Shown here piece after piece: positions 16,621 to 26,435 of a DNA stretch of 64,000 nucleotides. Numbering within the stretch: the first letter of the stretch is position 1; the number at the start of each line of letters is the position of its first letter. Origin of the DNA: Actinopolyspora erythraea (GTDB lineage Bacteria; Actinomycetota; Actinomycetes; Mycobacteriales; Pseudonocardiaceae); the NCBI RefSeq assembly GCF_002263515.1, contig NZ_CP022752.1, positions 5,146,001 through 5,210,000 of the forward strand, written 5' to 3'. The notes beneath the pieces are model-generated. The model was not told the origin of the DNA. It ran no database searches and was given only the letters and a program-made list of their open reading frames with translations. The position numbers and the translations under genes were made by a program.

Positions 16621-17648
16621 TGTCGGCCTCCTCGTCCGGCGCTCTCGGCGGTGGGGCCCTCCGGTTCCTGGAGATCCTCCCCGTTCCGGCCGTTGTCGGG
16701 TGGTTCGGCGTGCTTGCCGGTGAGGCTGAGGAACGCGTCGTCGAGGGTGGGGCGGTGCAGTCCGACGTCGTGCACCTCGATCCCCAGCGCGTCGAGTCCG
16801 CGCACCGCCTCGACCAGTGCTCTGGACCCGTCGCTGACGGCCACCTGCACCCGGCGGGTCCGCGCGTCGGTCCTCGGGACGCCGCTCCCCACCCGGGCGA
16901 GCACCTCGGAGGCGGTTTCCAGCTCGTCCCGCTCGTCGACCACCAGCTCCAGCCGCTCCCCGCCGACCCGCGCCTTCAGCTCGTCCGAGGTGCCGTTGGC
17001 GATCACCCTGCCGTGGTCGATGACCGCGATGGTGTCGGCGAGCGCGTCGGCCTCCTCCAGGTACTGGGTGGTCAGCAGCACGGTGGTTCCGTCGTCCACC
17101 AGCTCGGCGATGAGCTGCCAGGTGTCCATCCGTCCCCGCGGGTCGAGCCCGGTGGTCGGTTCGTCGAGCATCACCACCGGCGGCCTGGCCACCAGCGCCC
17201 CGGCCAGGTCGAGGCGTCTGCGCATCCCGCCCGAGTACCCCTTGGCGACCCGGTCGCCCGCTTCCAGCAGCCGGAAGCCGTCCAGCAGTTGCCCGGCGCG
17301 CTCACGCGCGGCCGCGCGGCTCATGCCGTAGAGTCTGCCGACCATGTAGAGGTTCTCCCGGCCGGTGAGGTTCTCGTCCACCGCCGCGTACTGTCCGGAG
17401 ACCCCGATGGAGCGCCGAACCGCGTCGGGTTCGGTCAGCACGTCGTGGCCGGCCACGGACACGCTGCCGGAATCGGGCCGCAGCAGGGTGGTCAGGATGC
17501 GCACGGCGGTGGTCTTCCCCGCGCCGTTCGGCCCCAGCAGTCCGAGCACCCTCCCCCGCTGGGCCCTGAGCTCGACGCCGTCCAGCGCGCGGTTGGACCC
17601 GAAGGTCTTCACCAGCGATTCGGCACTGATCGCCGCAGTGGAGGTCAT
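16617..17648 (-). CDS. ABC exporter ATP-binding protein (DrrA-like)
   Basis: 343 aa from ATG 17648 with GGAG 9 nt upstream; the frame is open further upstream but lacks a site there. Walker A is GPNGAGKTT (39-47), signature YSGGMRRRLDLA (138-149) and Walker B VVMLDEPTTG (158-167). The Q-loop region includes VSGQYAAVDENLTGRENL. The C-terminal 100 residues form the DrrA-type extension (ELVVDERDELETASEVLARV... and a conserved DDAFLSLTG). It pairs with the overlapping permease and powers export of an unidentified amphiphile. Confidence 0.93.
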   Translation of the reverse strand: MTSTAAISAESLVKTFGSNRALDGVELRAQRGRVLGLLGPNGAGKTTAVRILTTLLRPDSGSVSVAGHDVLTEPDAVRRSIGVSGQYAAVDENLTGRENLYMVGRLYGMSRAAARERAGQLLDGFRLLEAGDRVAKGYSGGMRRRLDLAGALVARPPVVMLDEPTTGLDPRGRMDTWQLIAELVDDGTTVLLTTQYLEEADALADTIAVIDHGRVIANGTSDELKARVGGERLELVVDERDELETASEVLARVGSGVPRTDARTRRVQVAVSDGSRALVEAVRGLDALGIEVHDVGLHRPTLDDAFLSLTGKHAEPPDNGRNGEDLQEPEGPTAESAGRGGRQ

Positions 17649-17909
17649 CCTGGGATCTCCGTCCGCCCGCCACGCACGTGATGTACGCGGCAACCGTAAG
17701 CGGCGTGCCGGTATTCCGCCCGGTATTCCGCGCGCGAGCGCGGGGCAGCCGCCGCGACGGAGCCCGCCACGGCATGGGGCACCGGTTGGCCGAGCGGCCG
17801 GGTGAAACCCCGCGGGATGCCCGGAGCCTTCCAGTACCACCGCCGTCCGCGAATCGAACGCCGGAAGGCCGGAACGCACCGACGTTCGGGGCGTTTCGAC
17901 GGTGTTCGC

Positions 17910-17957
17910 TTGGCAGAAGTTACTGGTAGGTAATATACTTGGGTTACCGATGAGTAA
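17910..17957 (+). promoter_or_regulatory. fadE5 promoter with two TTAC-N6-GTAA operators
   Basis: A -35 box TTGGCA (17910-17915) and a -10 box TATACT (17934-17939) are separated by 18 bp. Two perfect inverted repeats, TTACTGGTAGGTAA (17920-17933) and TTACCGATGAGTAA (17944-17957), have centres 24 bp apart and flank the -10 box. The first fills the spacer; the second covers the likely start of transcription. The arrangement fits TetR-type repression. A related site lies in the fabG4 promoter at 34267-34280. No other gene lies in 17649-18008. Confidence 0.75.
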
Positions 17958-18008
17958 GGGCGTGGTACCTGGCCCGCCCTGCACGATTCAGCACGAGGGA
18001 GCCACGCC

Positions 18009-19853
18009 ATGGGCCACTACAAGAGCAATATCCGCGACCTCGAGTTCAACCTCTTCGAGCTGTTCGAAGTGCAGAATCGGCTGGGCAAGGGCGCGTTCGA
18101 ACAGGCCGACGAGGACTCGGCCCGGGGCGTGCTCACCGAGCTGAACACCCTCGCGACCGGCCCGCTGGCCGAATCCTTCGAGGAGGGCGACCGCAACCCG
18201 GCCCAGTTCGACCCGAAGACCAGCTCGGTCACGCTGCCCGAGAGCTTCAAGAAGTCCTACCAGCAGGTCATGGACGGCGAGTGGTGGCGGCTGAGCCTGC
18301 CCGACGAGCTGGGCGGCTACGGCATCCCGCCGTCGGTGCAGTGGGCCGCCGCGGAGCTGATGCTGGGCTCCAACCCCGCGATCTTCATGTACATGGCCGG
18401 GCCGAGCTTCGCCACCATCCTGTGGGAGAACGGCACCGAGCAGCAACGGCGCTGGGCCGAGCTGATGATCGACCGCGGCTGGGGCGCGACGATGGTGCTG
18501 ACCGAGCCCGACGCGGGTTCCGACGTCGGCGCGGGCCGCACCAAGGCCGTCAAGCAGGAGGACGGCAGCTGGCACCTCGAAGGCGTCAAGCGGTTCATCA
18601 CCTCGGGTGACCAGGACATGACCGAGAACATCATGCACCTGGTACTGGCCCGCCCCGAGGGACCCGACGTGGAGCCCAAGCCGGGCACCAAGGGACTGAG
18701 CCTGTTCCTCGTGCCGAAGTACCACTTCGACGGCAGCACCGGTGAGCCCGGCGAGCGCAACGGCGCCTTCGTCACCAACGTCGAGCACAAGATGGGCCTC
18801 AACGCCTCGGCCACCTGCGAACTCACCTTCGGCCAGCACGGCACACCGGCCAAGGGCTGGCTGCTCGGCGAGGTGCACGACGGCATCGCGCAGATGTTCC
18901 AGGTCATCGAGTACGCCCGGATGATGGTCGGCACCAAGGCCATCGGCACCCTGTCCACCGGCTACCTCAACGCGCTGGAGTACGCCAAGGAGCGGGTGCA
19001 GAGCGCCGACATGCCGCGCGCGGCCGACAAGACCGCGCCCCGCGTCACGATCACGCACCACCCGGACGTGCGGCGCATCCTGATGCTGCAGAAGGCCTAC
19101 GCGGAAGGGCTGCGCGCCGTCTACTGCTACGCCTCCGACTACCAGGACCGCATCTCGCAGGCCAAGACGAACGGCGAGGACGCCAGCCTGTTCGAGCAGG
19201 TCAACGACCTGCTGCTGCCGATCGTCAAGGGCGTCGGCTCCGAGCGCGCCTACGAGATGCTCACGCTGTCGCTGCAGACCCTGGGTGGCTCGGGCTACCT
19301 GCAGGACTACCCGATCGAGCAGTACATCCGGGACGCCAAGATCGACAGCCTCTACGAGGGCACCACCGCGATCCAGGCGCAGGACTTCTTCTTCCGCAAG
19401 ATCGTGAAGAACAACGGCCAGGCGATCGGCCACGTGGCGAGCGAGATCCAGCGGACCCTGAACGCCTCCGAGGCCGACGAGCGGCTCAAGGAGGAGCGGG
19501 AGCTGCTCGGCCGGGCGCTGGACGACGCGCAGGGCATGCTCGGAGCGCTGTTCGGCTTCGCCACCTCCGCCCAGGAGGACGTCAACGAGATCTACAAGGT
19601 CGGGCAGCAGGCCGTGACCCTGCTGATGAGCATGGGCGACGTGCTGATCGGCTGGCTGCTGCTGCGTCAGGCCGAGATCGCGCTGCGCGCGCTGGACAAC
19701 GGCGCCACCGGCCGGGAGGCCTCGTTCTACAACGGCAAGGTCGCCGTCGTGCGGTTCTTCGCCAAGAACGTGCTGCCCGAGCTCTCCTCCCGGCGCAAGG
19801 TCGTGGAGAACACGGACAACTCGCTGATGGAGGTCGACGAGGCCGCGTTCTGA
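18009..19853 (+). CDS. fadE5: Long-chain acyl-CoA dehydrogenase, FadE5 orthologue
   Basis: 614 aa, close to mycobacterial FadE5 (611 aa) in length and motifs. The N-terminus is [20 protein letters not shown] and contains [18 protein letters not shown]. The FAD/substrate region reads [39 protein letters not shown], with [21 protein letters not shown] and the arginine-containing [15 protein letters not shown]. The catalytic Glu is expected in [21 protein letters not shown]. This large acyl-CoA dehydrogenase type catalyses the first step of beta-oxidation of acyl-CoA of broad chain length. It is monocistronic behind a well-formed repressible promoter. Confidence 0.92.
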   Translation: MGHYKSNIRDLEFNLFELFEVQNRLGKGAFEQADEDSARGVLTELNTLATGPLAESFEEGDRNPAQFDPKTSSVTLPESFKKSYQQVMDGEWWRLSLPDELGGYGIPPSVQWAAAELMLGSNPAIFMYMAGPSFATILWENGTEQQRRWAELMIDRGWGATMVLTEPDAGSDVGAGRTKAVKQEDGSWHLEGVKRFITSGDQDMTENIMHLVLARPEGPDVEPKPGTKGLSLFLVPKYHFDGSTGEPGERNGAFVTNVEHKMGLNASATCELTFGQHGTPAKGWLLGEVHDGIAQMFQVIEYARMMVGTKAIGTLSTGYLNALEYAKERVQSADMPRAADKTAPRVTITHHPDVRRILMLQKAYAEGLRAVYCYASDYQDRISQAKTNGEDASLFEQVNDLLLPIVKGVGSERAYEMLTLSLQTLGGSGYLQDYPIEQYIRDAKIDSLYEGTTAIQAQDFFFRKIVKNNGQAIGHVASEIQRTLNASEADERLKEERELLGRALDDAQGMLGALFGFATSAQEDVNEIYKVGQQAVTLLMSMGDVLIGWLLLRQAEIALRALDNGATGREASFYNGKVAVVRFFAKNVLPELSSRRKVVENTDNSLMEVDEAAF

Positions 19854-19881
19854 TCCCCGGACCGCGCTCGTAACGACTCAC

Positions 19882-19928
19882 CCGCGCCCATCGGCCCCGG
19901 AGCGATCCGGAGGGACCGGTGGGCGCGG
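19882..19928. terminator. Terminator hairpin after fadE5
   Basis: CCGCGCCCA (19882-19890) pairs with TGGGCGCGG (19920-19928), followed by TTCTTCG. The loop contains a second small stem. It lies 29 nt after the fadE5 stop and may also block antisense reading from the right. Confidence 0.65.
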
Positions 19929-20135
19929 TTCTTCGTCCGGCGGTTCACCGGCAGCGGTGGAACCACCACCGCTCCGGCGTGGAGTTCCCGCGAGACCGCC
20001 GGACGAATTGGCCGCGCCTCCCGAGCGTGGGTCGGACGCGTCGCGCGGCAGGGCCGCTCGCCACGTAGGTCGCTACTCAAGAGCCGGCCCAACGCCGCGA
20101 GGCGCCACCCCACGGGTCTCTTCGGCGCGCGAGCG

Positions 20136-20267
20136 CCGAAACCCCCACGCACGCGGCCCGACCACCCGCGGGTTCTCGCGTGCGGCTCTCACGAGGAAGG
20201 CCCGACGTGGCGTAGTACCCACTCCATGTCGCAGCCTCACCGCGGCGAGAGCCGTGCGAGAGGTTCC
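20136..20267 (-). repeat. Intergenic repeat copy B
   Basis: Minus-strand copy of the element seen at 2041 and 35702. The core is 20267-20171: it begins GGAACCTCTCGCACGGCTCTCG and ends with ...ACGCGAGAACC. The centre reads GACATGGAGTGGGTACTACG then CCACGTC. The element starts 41 nt beyond the stop of the minus-strand alcohol dehydrogenase, in that gene's orientation. The distal similarity extends to about 20136 (GGGGGTTTCGG). The rest of 19929-20308 holds nothing else recognisable. Confidence 0.8.
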
Positions 20268-20308
20268 GCCGAGCGACCACCCCGGCAACCGCCCCACAAT
20301 CCTCGAAC

Positions 20309-21346
20309 TCAGCTCGGATCGACGAGCACTTTGAGCGCCTGCCGCTCGGCCATCTCGCGATACCCCTCGGGCACACCGTCCAAACCGGTCCGCCGGTCGA
20401 ACACCCGCCCCGGATCGAGCTTGCCGTAGAGCACGTCGGGCAGCAGCTCGGGGATGTAGGCCCGGGCGGGGCACACTCCGCCCGCGATGCCGACGTTGCG
20501 CGCGAACATCTCGCGCACGTCCACACCGTCGCCGTCCTGCGGGACACCGACGTAACCGACCCGACCGCCTTCCCGGGCCACCCGCAGCGCGGTCCGCAGC
20601 GAGTCACCGGTGCCGACGCACTCCAGCACCGACCGCGTGCCCTCACCGCCGGTCAGCTCGCGGATCCGCTCCACGGCCTCCTCACCCCGTTCGGGGACCA
20701 CGTCCGTGGCGCCGAACTCGACGGCGAGATCCGTGCGATCGGTGTGCCTGCCCATGACGATGATCCGCTCCGCGCCGAGCCGCTTGGCCGCGAGCACCCC
20801 GCACAGCCCGACAGCGCCGTCGCCGACGACGGTGGCGGTGCCGCCGGGGCACACACCGGCGGAGACGGCGGCGTGGTGGCCGGTGGGAAGCACGTCGGCG
20901 AGGGTGAGCAGGGCGGGGAGCAGGTCGCTGTCCGGCTCCACCGGCAGCCGGACCAGGGTGCCCTCGGCGTAGGGCACCCGCACCGCCTCGCCCTGGGCTC
21001 CGTCCGAACCGGACGAGCCCCACAGGCCGCCGTTGACGCAGGAGGTATGCAGCCGCTCCCTGCAGTAGGCGCACTCACCGTCGGACCAGGTGAACGGCGA
21101 CACCACCAGATCGCCCGGCCGCAGCCCGTTCACCTCGGAACCGGTCTCCTCGACGACACCGACGAACTCGTGGCCGATGCGACTGCCCGCGCCGTCCCGC
21201 TCCATACTCCTGTAGGGCCAGAGGTCGCTACCGCAGATGCAGGTCAGGCTCACCCGCACGATCGCGTCGGTGGGCTCGGACAGCACCGGGTCCGCGACGT
21301 CCTCCACCCGGACGTCGCCCGCACCGTGTATGACGGTGGCGCGCAT
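20309..21346 (-). CDS. Zinc-dependent medium-chain alcohol dehydrogenase
   Basis: 345 aa from ATG 21346 (GGAG 8 nt upstream). Catalytic zinc ligands are Cys38 in TCICGSDLW and His59-Glu60 in IGHEFVG. The structural zinc loop is DGECAYCRERLHTSC, in which the usual first Cys is Asp, as in several members of this subgroup. The Rossmann motif is VVGDGAVGLCGVLAAKRLGAERIIVMG. The substrate is unknown; relatives oxidise or reduce short alcohols and aldehydes with NAD(H). It is monocistronic, followed by repeat copy B. Just upstream the minus strand is gene-free up to the VanW stop. Confidence 0.9.
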   Translation of the reverse strand: MRATVIHGAGDVRVEDVADPVLSEPTDAIVRVSLTCICGSDLWPYRSMERDGAGSRIGHEFVGVVEETGSEVNGLRPGDLVVSPFTWSDGECAYCRERLHTSCVNGGLWGSSGSDGAQGEAVRVPYAEGTLVRLPVEPDSDLLPALLTLADVLPTGHHAAVSAGVCPGGTATVVGDGAVGLCGVLAAKRLGAERIIVMGRHTDRTDLAVEFGATDVVPERGEEAVERIRELTGGEGTRSVLECVGTGDSLRTALRVAREGGRVGYVGVPQDGDGVDVREMFARNVGIAGGVCPARAYIPELLPDVLYGKLDPGRVFDRRTGLDGVPEGYREMAERQALKVLVDPS

Positions 21347-21537
21347 GAAACCACTCCGTTTCCGGTCGGAACCTTCCACCTCTCACACGCGTGGAGTAGT
21401 GGCAGGATTCCCGAGCACCGGCATATATCCGGAGATCGTGCGGCATCACACCCGTCGTGCGCCACGGACCGTGGCCGAGCGGGCACCTTCCGGGTCGCGG
21501 GAGGCACCCCCTCCCGGAGCCCGGGCGCCGGGAACGG

Positions 21538-23922
21538 CTACTGCTCGTCCTTCTTCTTCTCGCACTTGATGATCGGCTGCGGGTCGTAGACGACCTTCCG
21601 CCGGTTCTTGGTCACCTCACCGGTCTCGATGTTCTTCCGGATCCGGGTGTTGTAGACCGTGAAGCCCTTCTTGCCGCTGCTCTCGATGCAGTGCTCACCG
21701 GCGGGTATCGTCTTCTCCTCGGGCTCCGTGACGTCGGTCTTGTCGCTGGTCTCGGACTTGACCTCGTACTGCTTGGTCCCCCAGAAGGTCACCTTCACCG
21801 AATCCGACGTCCACGCGGTCTTGATCAGGATCCCGCTGTCGGAGACGTTCTTGAACTTCACGTCGATCACGCTGGTTCCGTCCGGGCGCTGGAACACCGT
21901 CGCTTCCCGCCCCATCGGGTAGCGGCTGATGTAGTAGCTGTGCTCCCTGTGCTCCACGTCCTTCATGCCCGCGAGGTAGGAGGCGTTGTACAGCGTGGTG
22001 GCGAACTGGGAGATGCCGCCGCCGACGGCCTCGTCGGGACGCCCGTCCTTGATGATTCCGGAGGCGATGTAGCCCTGTTCCTTCTGGCGGATGCCGGTGT
22101 GGCCGTTGAGGCTGAACGTCTCGCCCGGCTTGACGAGAGCACCGTCGACCTCCTGGGCGACGCGTTTGATGTTCACCCCGGAGTCCTCGCTGAACCCGCC
22201 CGTGGTGAAGGTGCTGACCTTCTCCTCGATACCGAGCTTCTTCGCCTCTTCGGTGGTCAGCTCGGCGGGAACGTCCTCGTAGACCGCTTCGATGGTGTCC
22301 GAACCGGACTGGGTGAGCTTCTCCCGCAGCGGCTCGAACGTCTTCTTCCAGTCGATGCCGCGCCCGGTCTCGGAGGGCTCGACGGTGGGCTTGCCGTCCT
22401 CGAAGACGAAGGAGGCGTCCTTGCCCTCCTTGAGGGTGGACTCGACCTGCGGCTTGACGACCTTCTTCGCCGTGGGGACGTCGATGTGCCAGTCCAGGCC
22501 GCCCGAGTCGTTCGGCTCGAAACGCAGCGCGCTGGCGATGTCGGCGGGAGCCAGAGTGGCCTGCACCCCGTCGCCGTTCACGGTCACCGGCCCCGAGACG
22601 GCGGGGCGGGCTACCCGCTCCAGCGCGCGCCGCACCCCGGACTCGGTGGTGCGGACCTCCTCCTTCGTGTAAGGCAGCGCGACCGGATCGCCGCCCACCC
22701 AGTCGCGGACCACGACGTCCAGCGAGCGCTCGATGTCCACGTTCCTGCCGGTGACCGGGAACACCGGCACGGGCTCGGAGCCCTCGAACCGGATGGTTCC
22801 CTCCACCGACTCCCGGTGGAGGTCGTTGCGCACCCGGTTCAGCTGCTCACGCAGCTTCTCCCTGTCCACGTTGCTCTGCGGAGCCACCTCGCGGGTGGTG
22901 AAGAACGAGGTCAGCCTCGTGATCGGATTCAGCGGCTGCGAGCCCACCCTGTCCAGCGTGGCGTCCCAGTCCATCGACAACCCGGCGGCCGTGGGATCGA
23001 TGCTGCTGCTGGCCTTGCCGACTTCGAGCCGGACGGGTTCGCTGAGCGAGTCGTCGAGCCGGGAGCGCAGTTCCCGCTCGGCGGCAGCGGGGTCCAGTCC
23101 GCCGACGTCGACGCCGGCGACCGTGGTGCCCCGGGGCACCTGACCGCTGCTGAACGCCAGGTCACCGATGTAGAGCAGCACGAGTACGCCGAGGGTGATC
23201 CCGGCGGCGAGCCCCGCCCGGAGTAAGGAACGGCGCGGCGGCAGCCTCCGCCCGAAGAGCGACCCCGCCGAGTCCTCCCGCTGATCCGGGACCTCCGCCG
23301 GATCCCCGAACGGGGACTGCGGGGGATAGCCGGGCGTCCCGAGCTGCTGCTGCCCCACCCCGAAGGGGTCCTGCTGGGGCTGGTGGGGCTGCTGGTGACC
23401 GATCCACTCGGTCGCGTCGTGGGAGTACTCGGGCGAGGCGGTGGCGAACGCGGCGGGAGCGGCCGGCTCGACGGTCTCGGTGCTCTCGGCCACGGCGGGG
23501 ATGGTGTCGGTGCGCTCGGCGTCCCGTTCGAGGGGAACCGCCGTGGTCTCCTCGGCGATCCGGGGGATGGTGTCGGTGCGTTCGGTGTCGTCCTCGGCCG
23601 GGACCTCGTGCCGGGTCGCGCCGTCAGCCCCGGTTCGTCCCGTGTCCGGGCTCTCGGCCGTGTCGGCGGCGGCCCCCGCGACATGTGGCGGTGTGATAGC
23701 GGGCTTGGTGCCGCGACGTGACTCGTCGACCTCCGCCGTCTCCGGATCGTCCGGCCACCGAACGGCGTCCGCCTCCGCCGTGCCCTCGCCCACCGCTTCG
23801 CGGCTGGGAGCATCACTGCCGCTCAGATCACCGGAGAGAAACTGAATCCGCTCGGTCGGTTCGTCCGCTCGCCGGTCCCGACCACTCTCGGTGCGATCGG
23901 GACGTTCGTGGTCTTCCGGCAC
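21538..23922 (-). CDS. VanW family envelope protein
   Basis: 794 aa from GTG 23922 with AAGGGGA upstream. The first 230 residues are hydrophilic and disordered, rich in Glu, Thr and Pro, with two near-repeats around TERTDTIPRIAEETTAVPLERD and AERTDTIPAVAESTETVEP. One membrane helix follows (about 235-255, AGLAAGITLGVLVLLYIGD). The outer part has peptidoglycan-binding-4 type domains (about 265-560) and a VanW domain (about 575-720) with STFTTGGFSEDSGVNIKRVAQ, GETFSLNGHTGIRQKEQGY and GGGISQFATTLYNA. The family is linked to cell-wall glycopeptide interaction, but the activity is not established. It is monocistronic. Confidence 0.88.
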   Translation of the reverse strand: MPEDHERPDRTESGRDRRADEPTERIQFLSGDLSGSDAPSREAVGEGTAEADAVRWPDDPETAEVDESRRGTKPAITPPHVAGAAADTAESPDTGRTGADGATRHEVPAEDDTERTDTIPRIAEETTAVPLERDAERTDTIPAVAESTETVEPAAPAAFATASPEYSHDATEWIGHQQPHQPQQDPFGVGQQQLGTPGYPPQSPFGDPAEVPDQREDSAGSLFGRRLPPRRSLLRAGLAAGITLGVLVLLYIGDLAFSSGQVPRGTTVAGVDVGGLDPAAAERELRSRLDDSLSEPVRLEVGKASSSIDPTAAGLSMDWDATLDRVGSQPLNPITRLTSFFTTREVAPQSNVDREKLREQLNRVRNDLHRESVEGTIRFEGSEPVPVFPVTGRNVDIERSLDVVVRDWVGGDPVALPYTKEEVRTTESGVRRALERVARPAVSGPVTVNGDGVQATLAPADIASALRFEPNDSGGLDWHIDVPTAKKVVKPQVESTLKEGKDASFVFEDGKPTVEPSETGRGIDWKKTFEPLREKLTQSGSDTIEAVYEDVPAELTTEEAKKLGIEEKVSTFTTGGFSEDSGVNIKRVAQEVDGALVKPGETFSLNGHTGIRQKEQGYIASGIIKDGRPDEAVGGGISQFATTLYNASYLAGMKDVEHREHSYYISRYPMGREATVFQRPDGTSVIDVKFKNVSDSGILIKTAWTSDSVKVTFWGTKQYEVKSETSDKTDVTEPEEKTIPAGEHCIESSGKKGFTVYNTRIRKNIETGEVTKNRRKVVYDPQPIIKCEKKKDEQ

Positions 23923-24084
23923 CGCGTCCCCTTCTTCTCGGTCTTGCGGCGGAGTCGGCGGCGCACACCAGCCAGCCGACCACCATCACCGGTACGGCCC
24001 GGCCGCGGCGGCCCCCACCGATTCCGACCCGGTCCCACGTGCGACACAGCGCACATCGGCCCCGCCGAACCGGACGCACCTCGC

Positions 24085-24405
24085 TCAAAGATACAGACCT
24101 GTCCCCTGCTCGGTCCGTTCGGAGGCCACGGCGTGCAGGTCACGCTCCCGCAGCACCACGTAGATCTCGCCCCGGACCTCCACCTCGTACTGCTCCTCGG
24201 GGTTGAACAGCACCTGGTCCCCGGTTTGGACGCTGCGCACGTGACTGCCCACACCGAAAACCTCACCCCAGAGCAGGCGCTTGGCCACCTGCGCGGTCGC
24301 CGGGATCACGATACCGCCGCTGCTGCGGCGTTCACCGGACTCTTCGGAGACCCGCACCATGACCCGGTCGTGCAACATCTGGATCTCAAGCTTGGCATCG
24401 GTCAC
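24085..24405 (-). CDS. GroES-like co-chaperonin (Cpn10 family), small variant
   Basis: 106 aa from GTG 24405. The Cpn10 pattern is clear: LEIQMLHDRVMVRVSEESGERRSSGGIVIPATAQVAKRLLWGEVFGVG, then VQTGDQVLFNPEEQYEVEVRGEIYVVLRERDLHAV. The mobile loop (ERRSSGGIVIP) is intact, with the IVI contact triplet. No groEL is nearby, and the sequence is more divergent than a housekeeping GroES, so it is probably a paralogue. Partner and role are unknown. Confidence 0.85.
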   Translation of the reverse strand: MTDAKLEIQMLHDRVMVRVSEESGERRSSGGIVIPATAQVAKRLLWGEVFGVGSHVRSVQTGDQVLFNPEEQYEVEVRGEIYVVLRERDLHAVASERTEQGTGLYL

Positions 24406-24490
24406 CCGGAAAGTTTACGCGTCCGGTCGAGCCCACCGAATGCGCAGGGTTACCCGGCTATGCCCTGGAGGACTGACGGGCCCGAGCCGG

Positions 24491-26389
24491 TCACTGCTCG
24501 TCGAGCCCACCCATGACCAGTGGGAGCCTGTCGCTGCCCCCTCGGTCGATCCGGACCGGAACTCCCCAGTCCTGCCTGGTCAACCGGCACGCCGGATGCT
24601 CGACCGCCGAGTCGTCGTCACAACTGGCCGCCTGCGCGACCACGTGCAGCACTCCCTGCTCGTAGCCCTCGGCCAGCACCAGGCGCCTGCTCAGCTCGGT
24701 GCCCGCACCCGCGCCGGAAACCAGCATGTCCTCGGGGGAGGAACTCACCTCCAGCCGCGTCGAGGGGCCGTAGCGCTCGTCGAGCTTCTGCCCGGGCGGC
24801 GGCTCGAACACCACCGTGAGCTCGACCTCACCGGCACGGATCTCGGTGGCCGGGCGGTTGACCCGCTGCGCTCCTCCCTCGATCAGGCGCGCGGTCATCC
24901 CCGGCGGCACCGGGCGTTCCAGCCGATGCGCGGCGCTCGCGGCCACCACGAGCTCACCCTCCGAGGTGACGGCACCCGAGGGTTCGGAGAGCCCCGTCGC
25001 GAGCGTGGAGACCTCCGCCGTGGCGGGTTCGTAACGGCGGATCGCCCCGTTGTAGGTGTCACAGATCGCCACGGTTCCGTCCGGCAGCACGGCGACCCCG
25101 AGCGGGTGCTGCAGCAGCGCGTCGGCGGCGGGACCGTCGGTGTGGCCGAAGTCGAACAGGCCCTTGCCGATCGCGGTGCGCACCTCGAAACCCCCGTCGC
25201 GGGGTTCGACCCACCGCAACGCGGAGGTCTCGGCGTCGACGAACCAGAGCCGCTCGGAACCGGCGGGGTCCGTCTCCGCGCTCGCGGCGGCGAGTCCGGA
25301 CGGCTGCGCGAGGAAGGTCTCGGCCGCCGGGCCGTCGCGCAGCCCCTCCACCGTGGTGCCCGCGAACCGGGAGATATTTCCCGCGACCGGGTCGAACAGT
25401 CCGAGGGTGTGGTTTCCGGCCATCGCGATCACCACACCGCCGGCCGGTTCCCACCAGGTCACGTCCCAGGGGCTGGTCAGCGGTGTCCGCAGCGCCGCCC
25501 CGGAGTCCGGTTCGTCCCGCCACTGCGCACCGGTCCCCGCGACCGTGACGACGGCCCCGTCCGCCAGCCGGACGCCGCGCAGCAGGTGGTTCACGGTGTC
25601 GGCGACCACCACGTCGTAACCGGCCCGCGCCGCGACGGCCTCGGGCAGCAGCGTCAACCCGCCCGGCTCGCTGAAGGAGGCGAACTCGGCGTCCCCGTCG
25701 GCGCGGCCTCGGCTGCCGGTGCCGATGCGGCGCAGCGGTGTCTCGCCGTCGGCGGCGAGCTCGACCAGTGAGTGCCGCGCGGAGTCCGCGACGAGCAGCG
25801 TGCCCTCGTCCAGGGCGAGGACCTTCGAGGGAAACCGCAGGGTGGTGTCCGACTCCGGCGCGGGAACCCGGGGCTCGGCCCCGCGGTGCAGGGTGCCGCG
25901 TCGTTCGTGCTCGGCCACCAGCTCGCCGAGTATCCTGCGCAGCGCTTCGACGTGCCCCTCACCGGCGGCCTCGTGCACCACGTAGCCCTCGGGGTCGACC
26001 AGGACCAGGGTGGGCCACGCCTTCACGGCGTAGTCGCGCCAGGTGGCCAGCTCCGGGTCGTCGAGCACCGGGTGTTCGACGTCGTAGCGCTCCACGGCGG
26101 CGGCGAGCGCGTCCGGGTCCGCCTCGTGCTCGAACTTGGGGGAGTGCACGCCGATGGTGACCAGTTCCTCGGCGAACTCGCGCTCCAGCGGCCGCAGCTC
26201 GTCGAGGACGTGCAGGCAGTTGACGCAGCAGAACGCCCAGAAGTCCAGCAGCACGAACCTGCCACGCAGCTCGGCCAGCCGCTGCGTCCGCCCGCCGGTG
26301 TTCAACCACTGACGGCCGGTCAGCTCCGGGGCGCGTACACGGGCACGACGTTTCCGGTGCGAAGTACTCACGTCCCCAGTCAACACCAC
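24491..26389 (-). CDS. Thioredoxin-fold protein with C-terminal NHL beta-propeller (NHLRC2-like)
   Basis: 632 aa. The start is uncertain: GTG 26389 or GTG 26371, neither with a strong binding site. Residues of about 20-160 form a thioredoxin-like domain with FVLLDFWAFCCVNCLHVLDELRPLE; Cys55 and Cys58 give the redox CxxC. Residues of about 170-480 carry NHL-type propeller repeats, for example LLVADSARHSLVELAADG, VVVADTVNHLLRGVRLADG and VAICDTYNGAIRRYEP. The C-terminal 120 residues are a separate beta-rich domain. The gene is conserved in many bacteria and of uncertain redox role. A 143-bp copy of its 5' end lies 1340 bp away. Confidence 0.88.
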   Translation of the reverse strand: MVLTGDVSTSHRKRRARVRAPELTGRQWLNTGGRTQRLAELRGRFVLLDFWAFCCVNCLHVLDELRPLEREFAEELVTIGVHSPKFEHEADPDALAAAVERYDVEHPVLDDPELATWRDYAVKAWPTLVLVDPEGYVVHEAAGEGHVEALRRILGELVAEHERRGTLHRGAEPRVPAPESDTTLRFPSKVLALDEGTLLVADSARHSLVELAADGETPLRRIGTGSRGRADGDAEFASFSEPGGLTLLPEAVAARAGYDVVVADTVNHLLRGVRLADGAVVTVAGTGAQWRDEPDSGAALRTPLTSPWDVTWWEPAGGVVIAMAGNHTLGLFDPVAGNISRFAGTTVEGLRDGPAAETFLAQPSGLAAASAETDPAGSERLWFVDAETSALRWVEPRDGGFEVRTAIGKGLFDFGHTDGPAADALLQHPLGVAVLPDGTVAICDTYNGAIRRYEPATAEVSTLATGLSEPSGAVTSEGELVVAASAAHRLERPVPPGMTARLIEGGAQRVNRPATEIRAGEVELTVVFEPPPGQKLDERYGPSTRLEVSSSPEDMLVSGAGAGTELSRRLVLAEGYEQGVLHVVAQAASCDDDSAVEHPACRLTRQDWGVPVRIDRGGSDRLPLVMGGLDEQ

Positions 26390-26435
26390 CCGAACGGCGC
26401 AGTGTTCCGCAGGACAGGTGCTCCTGAGTCACGTC

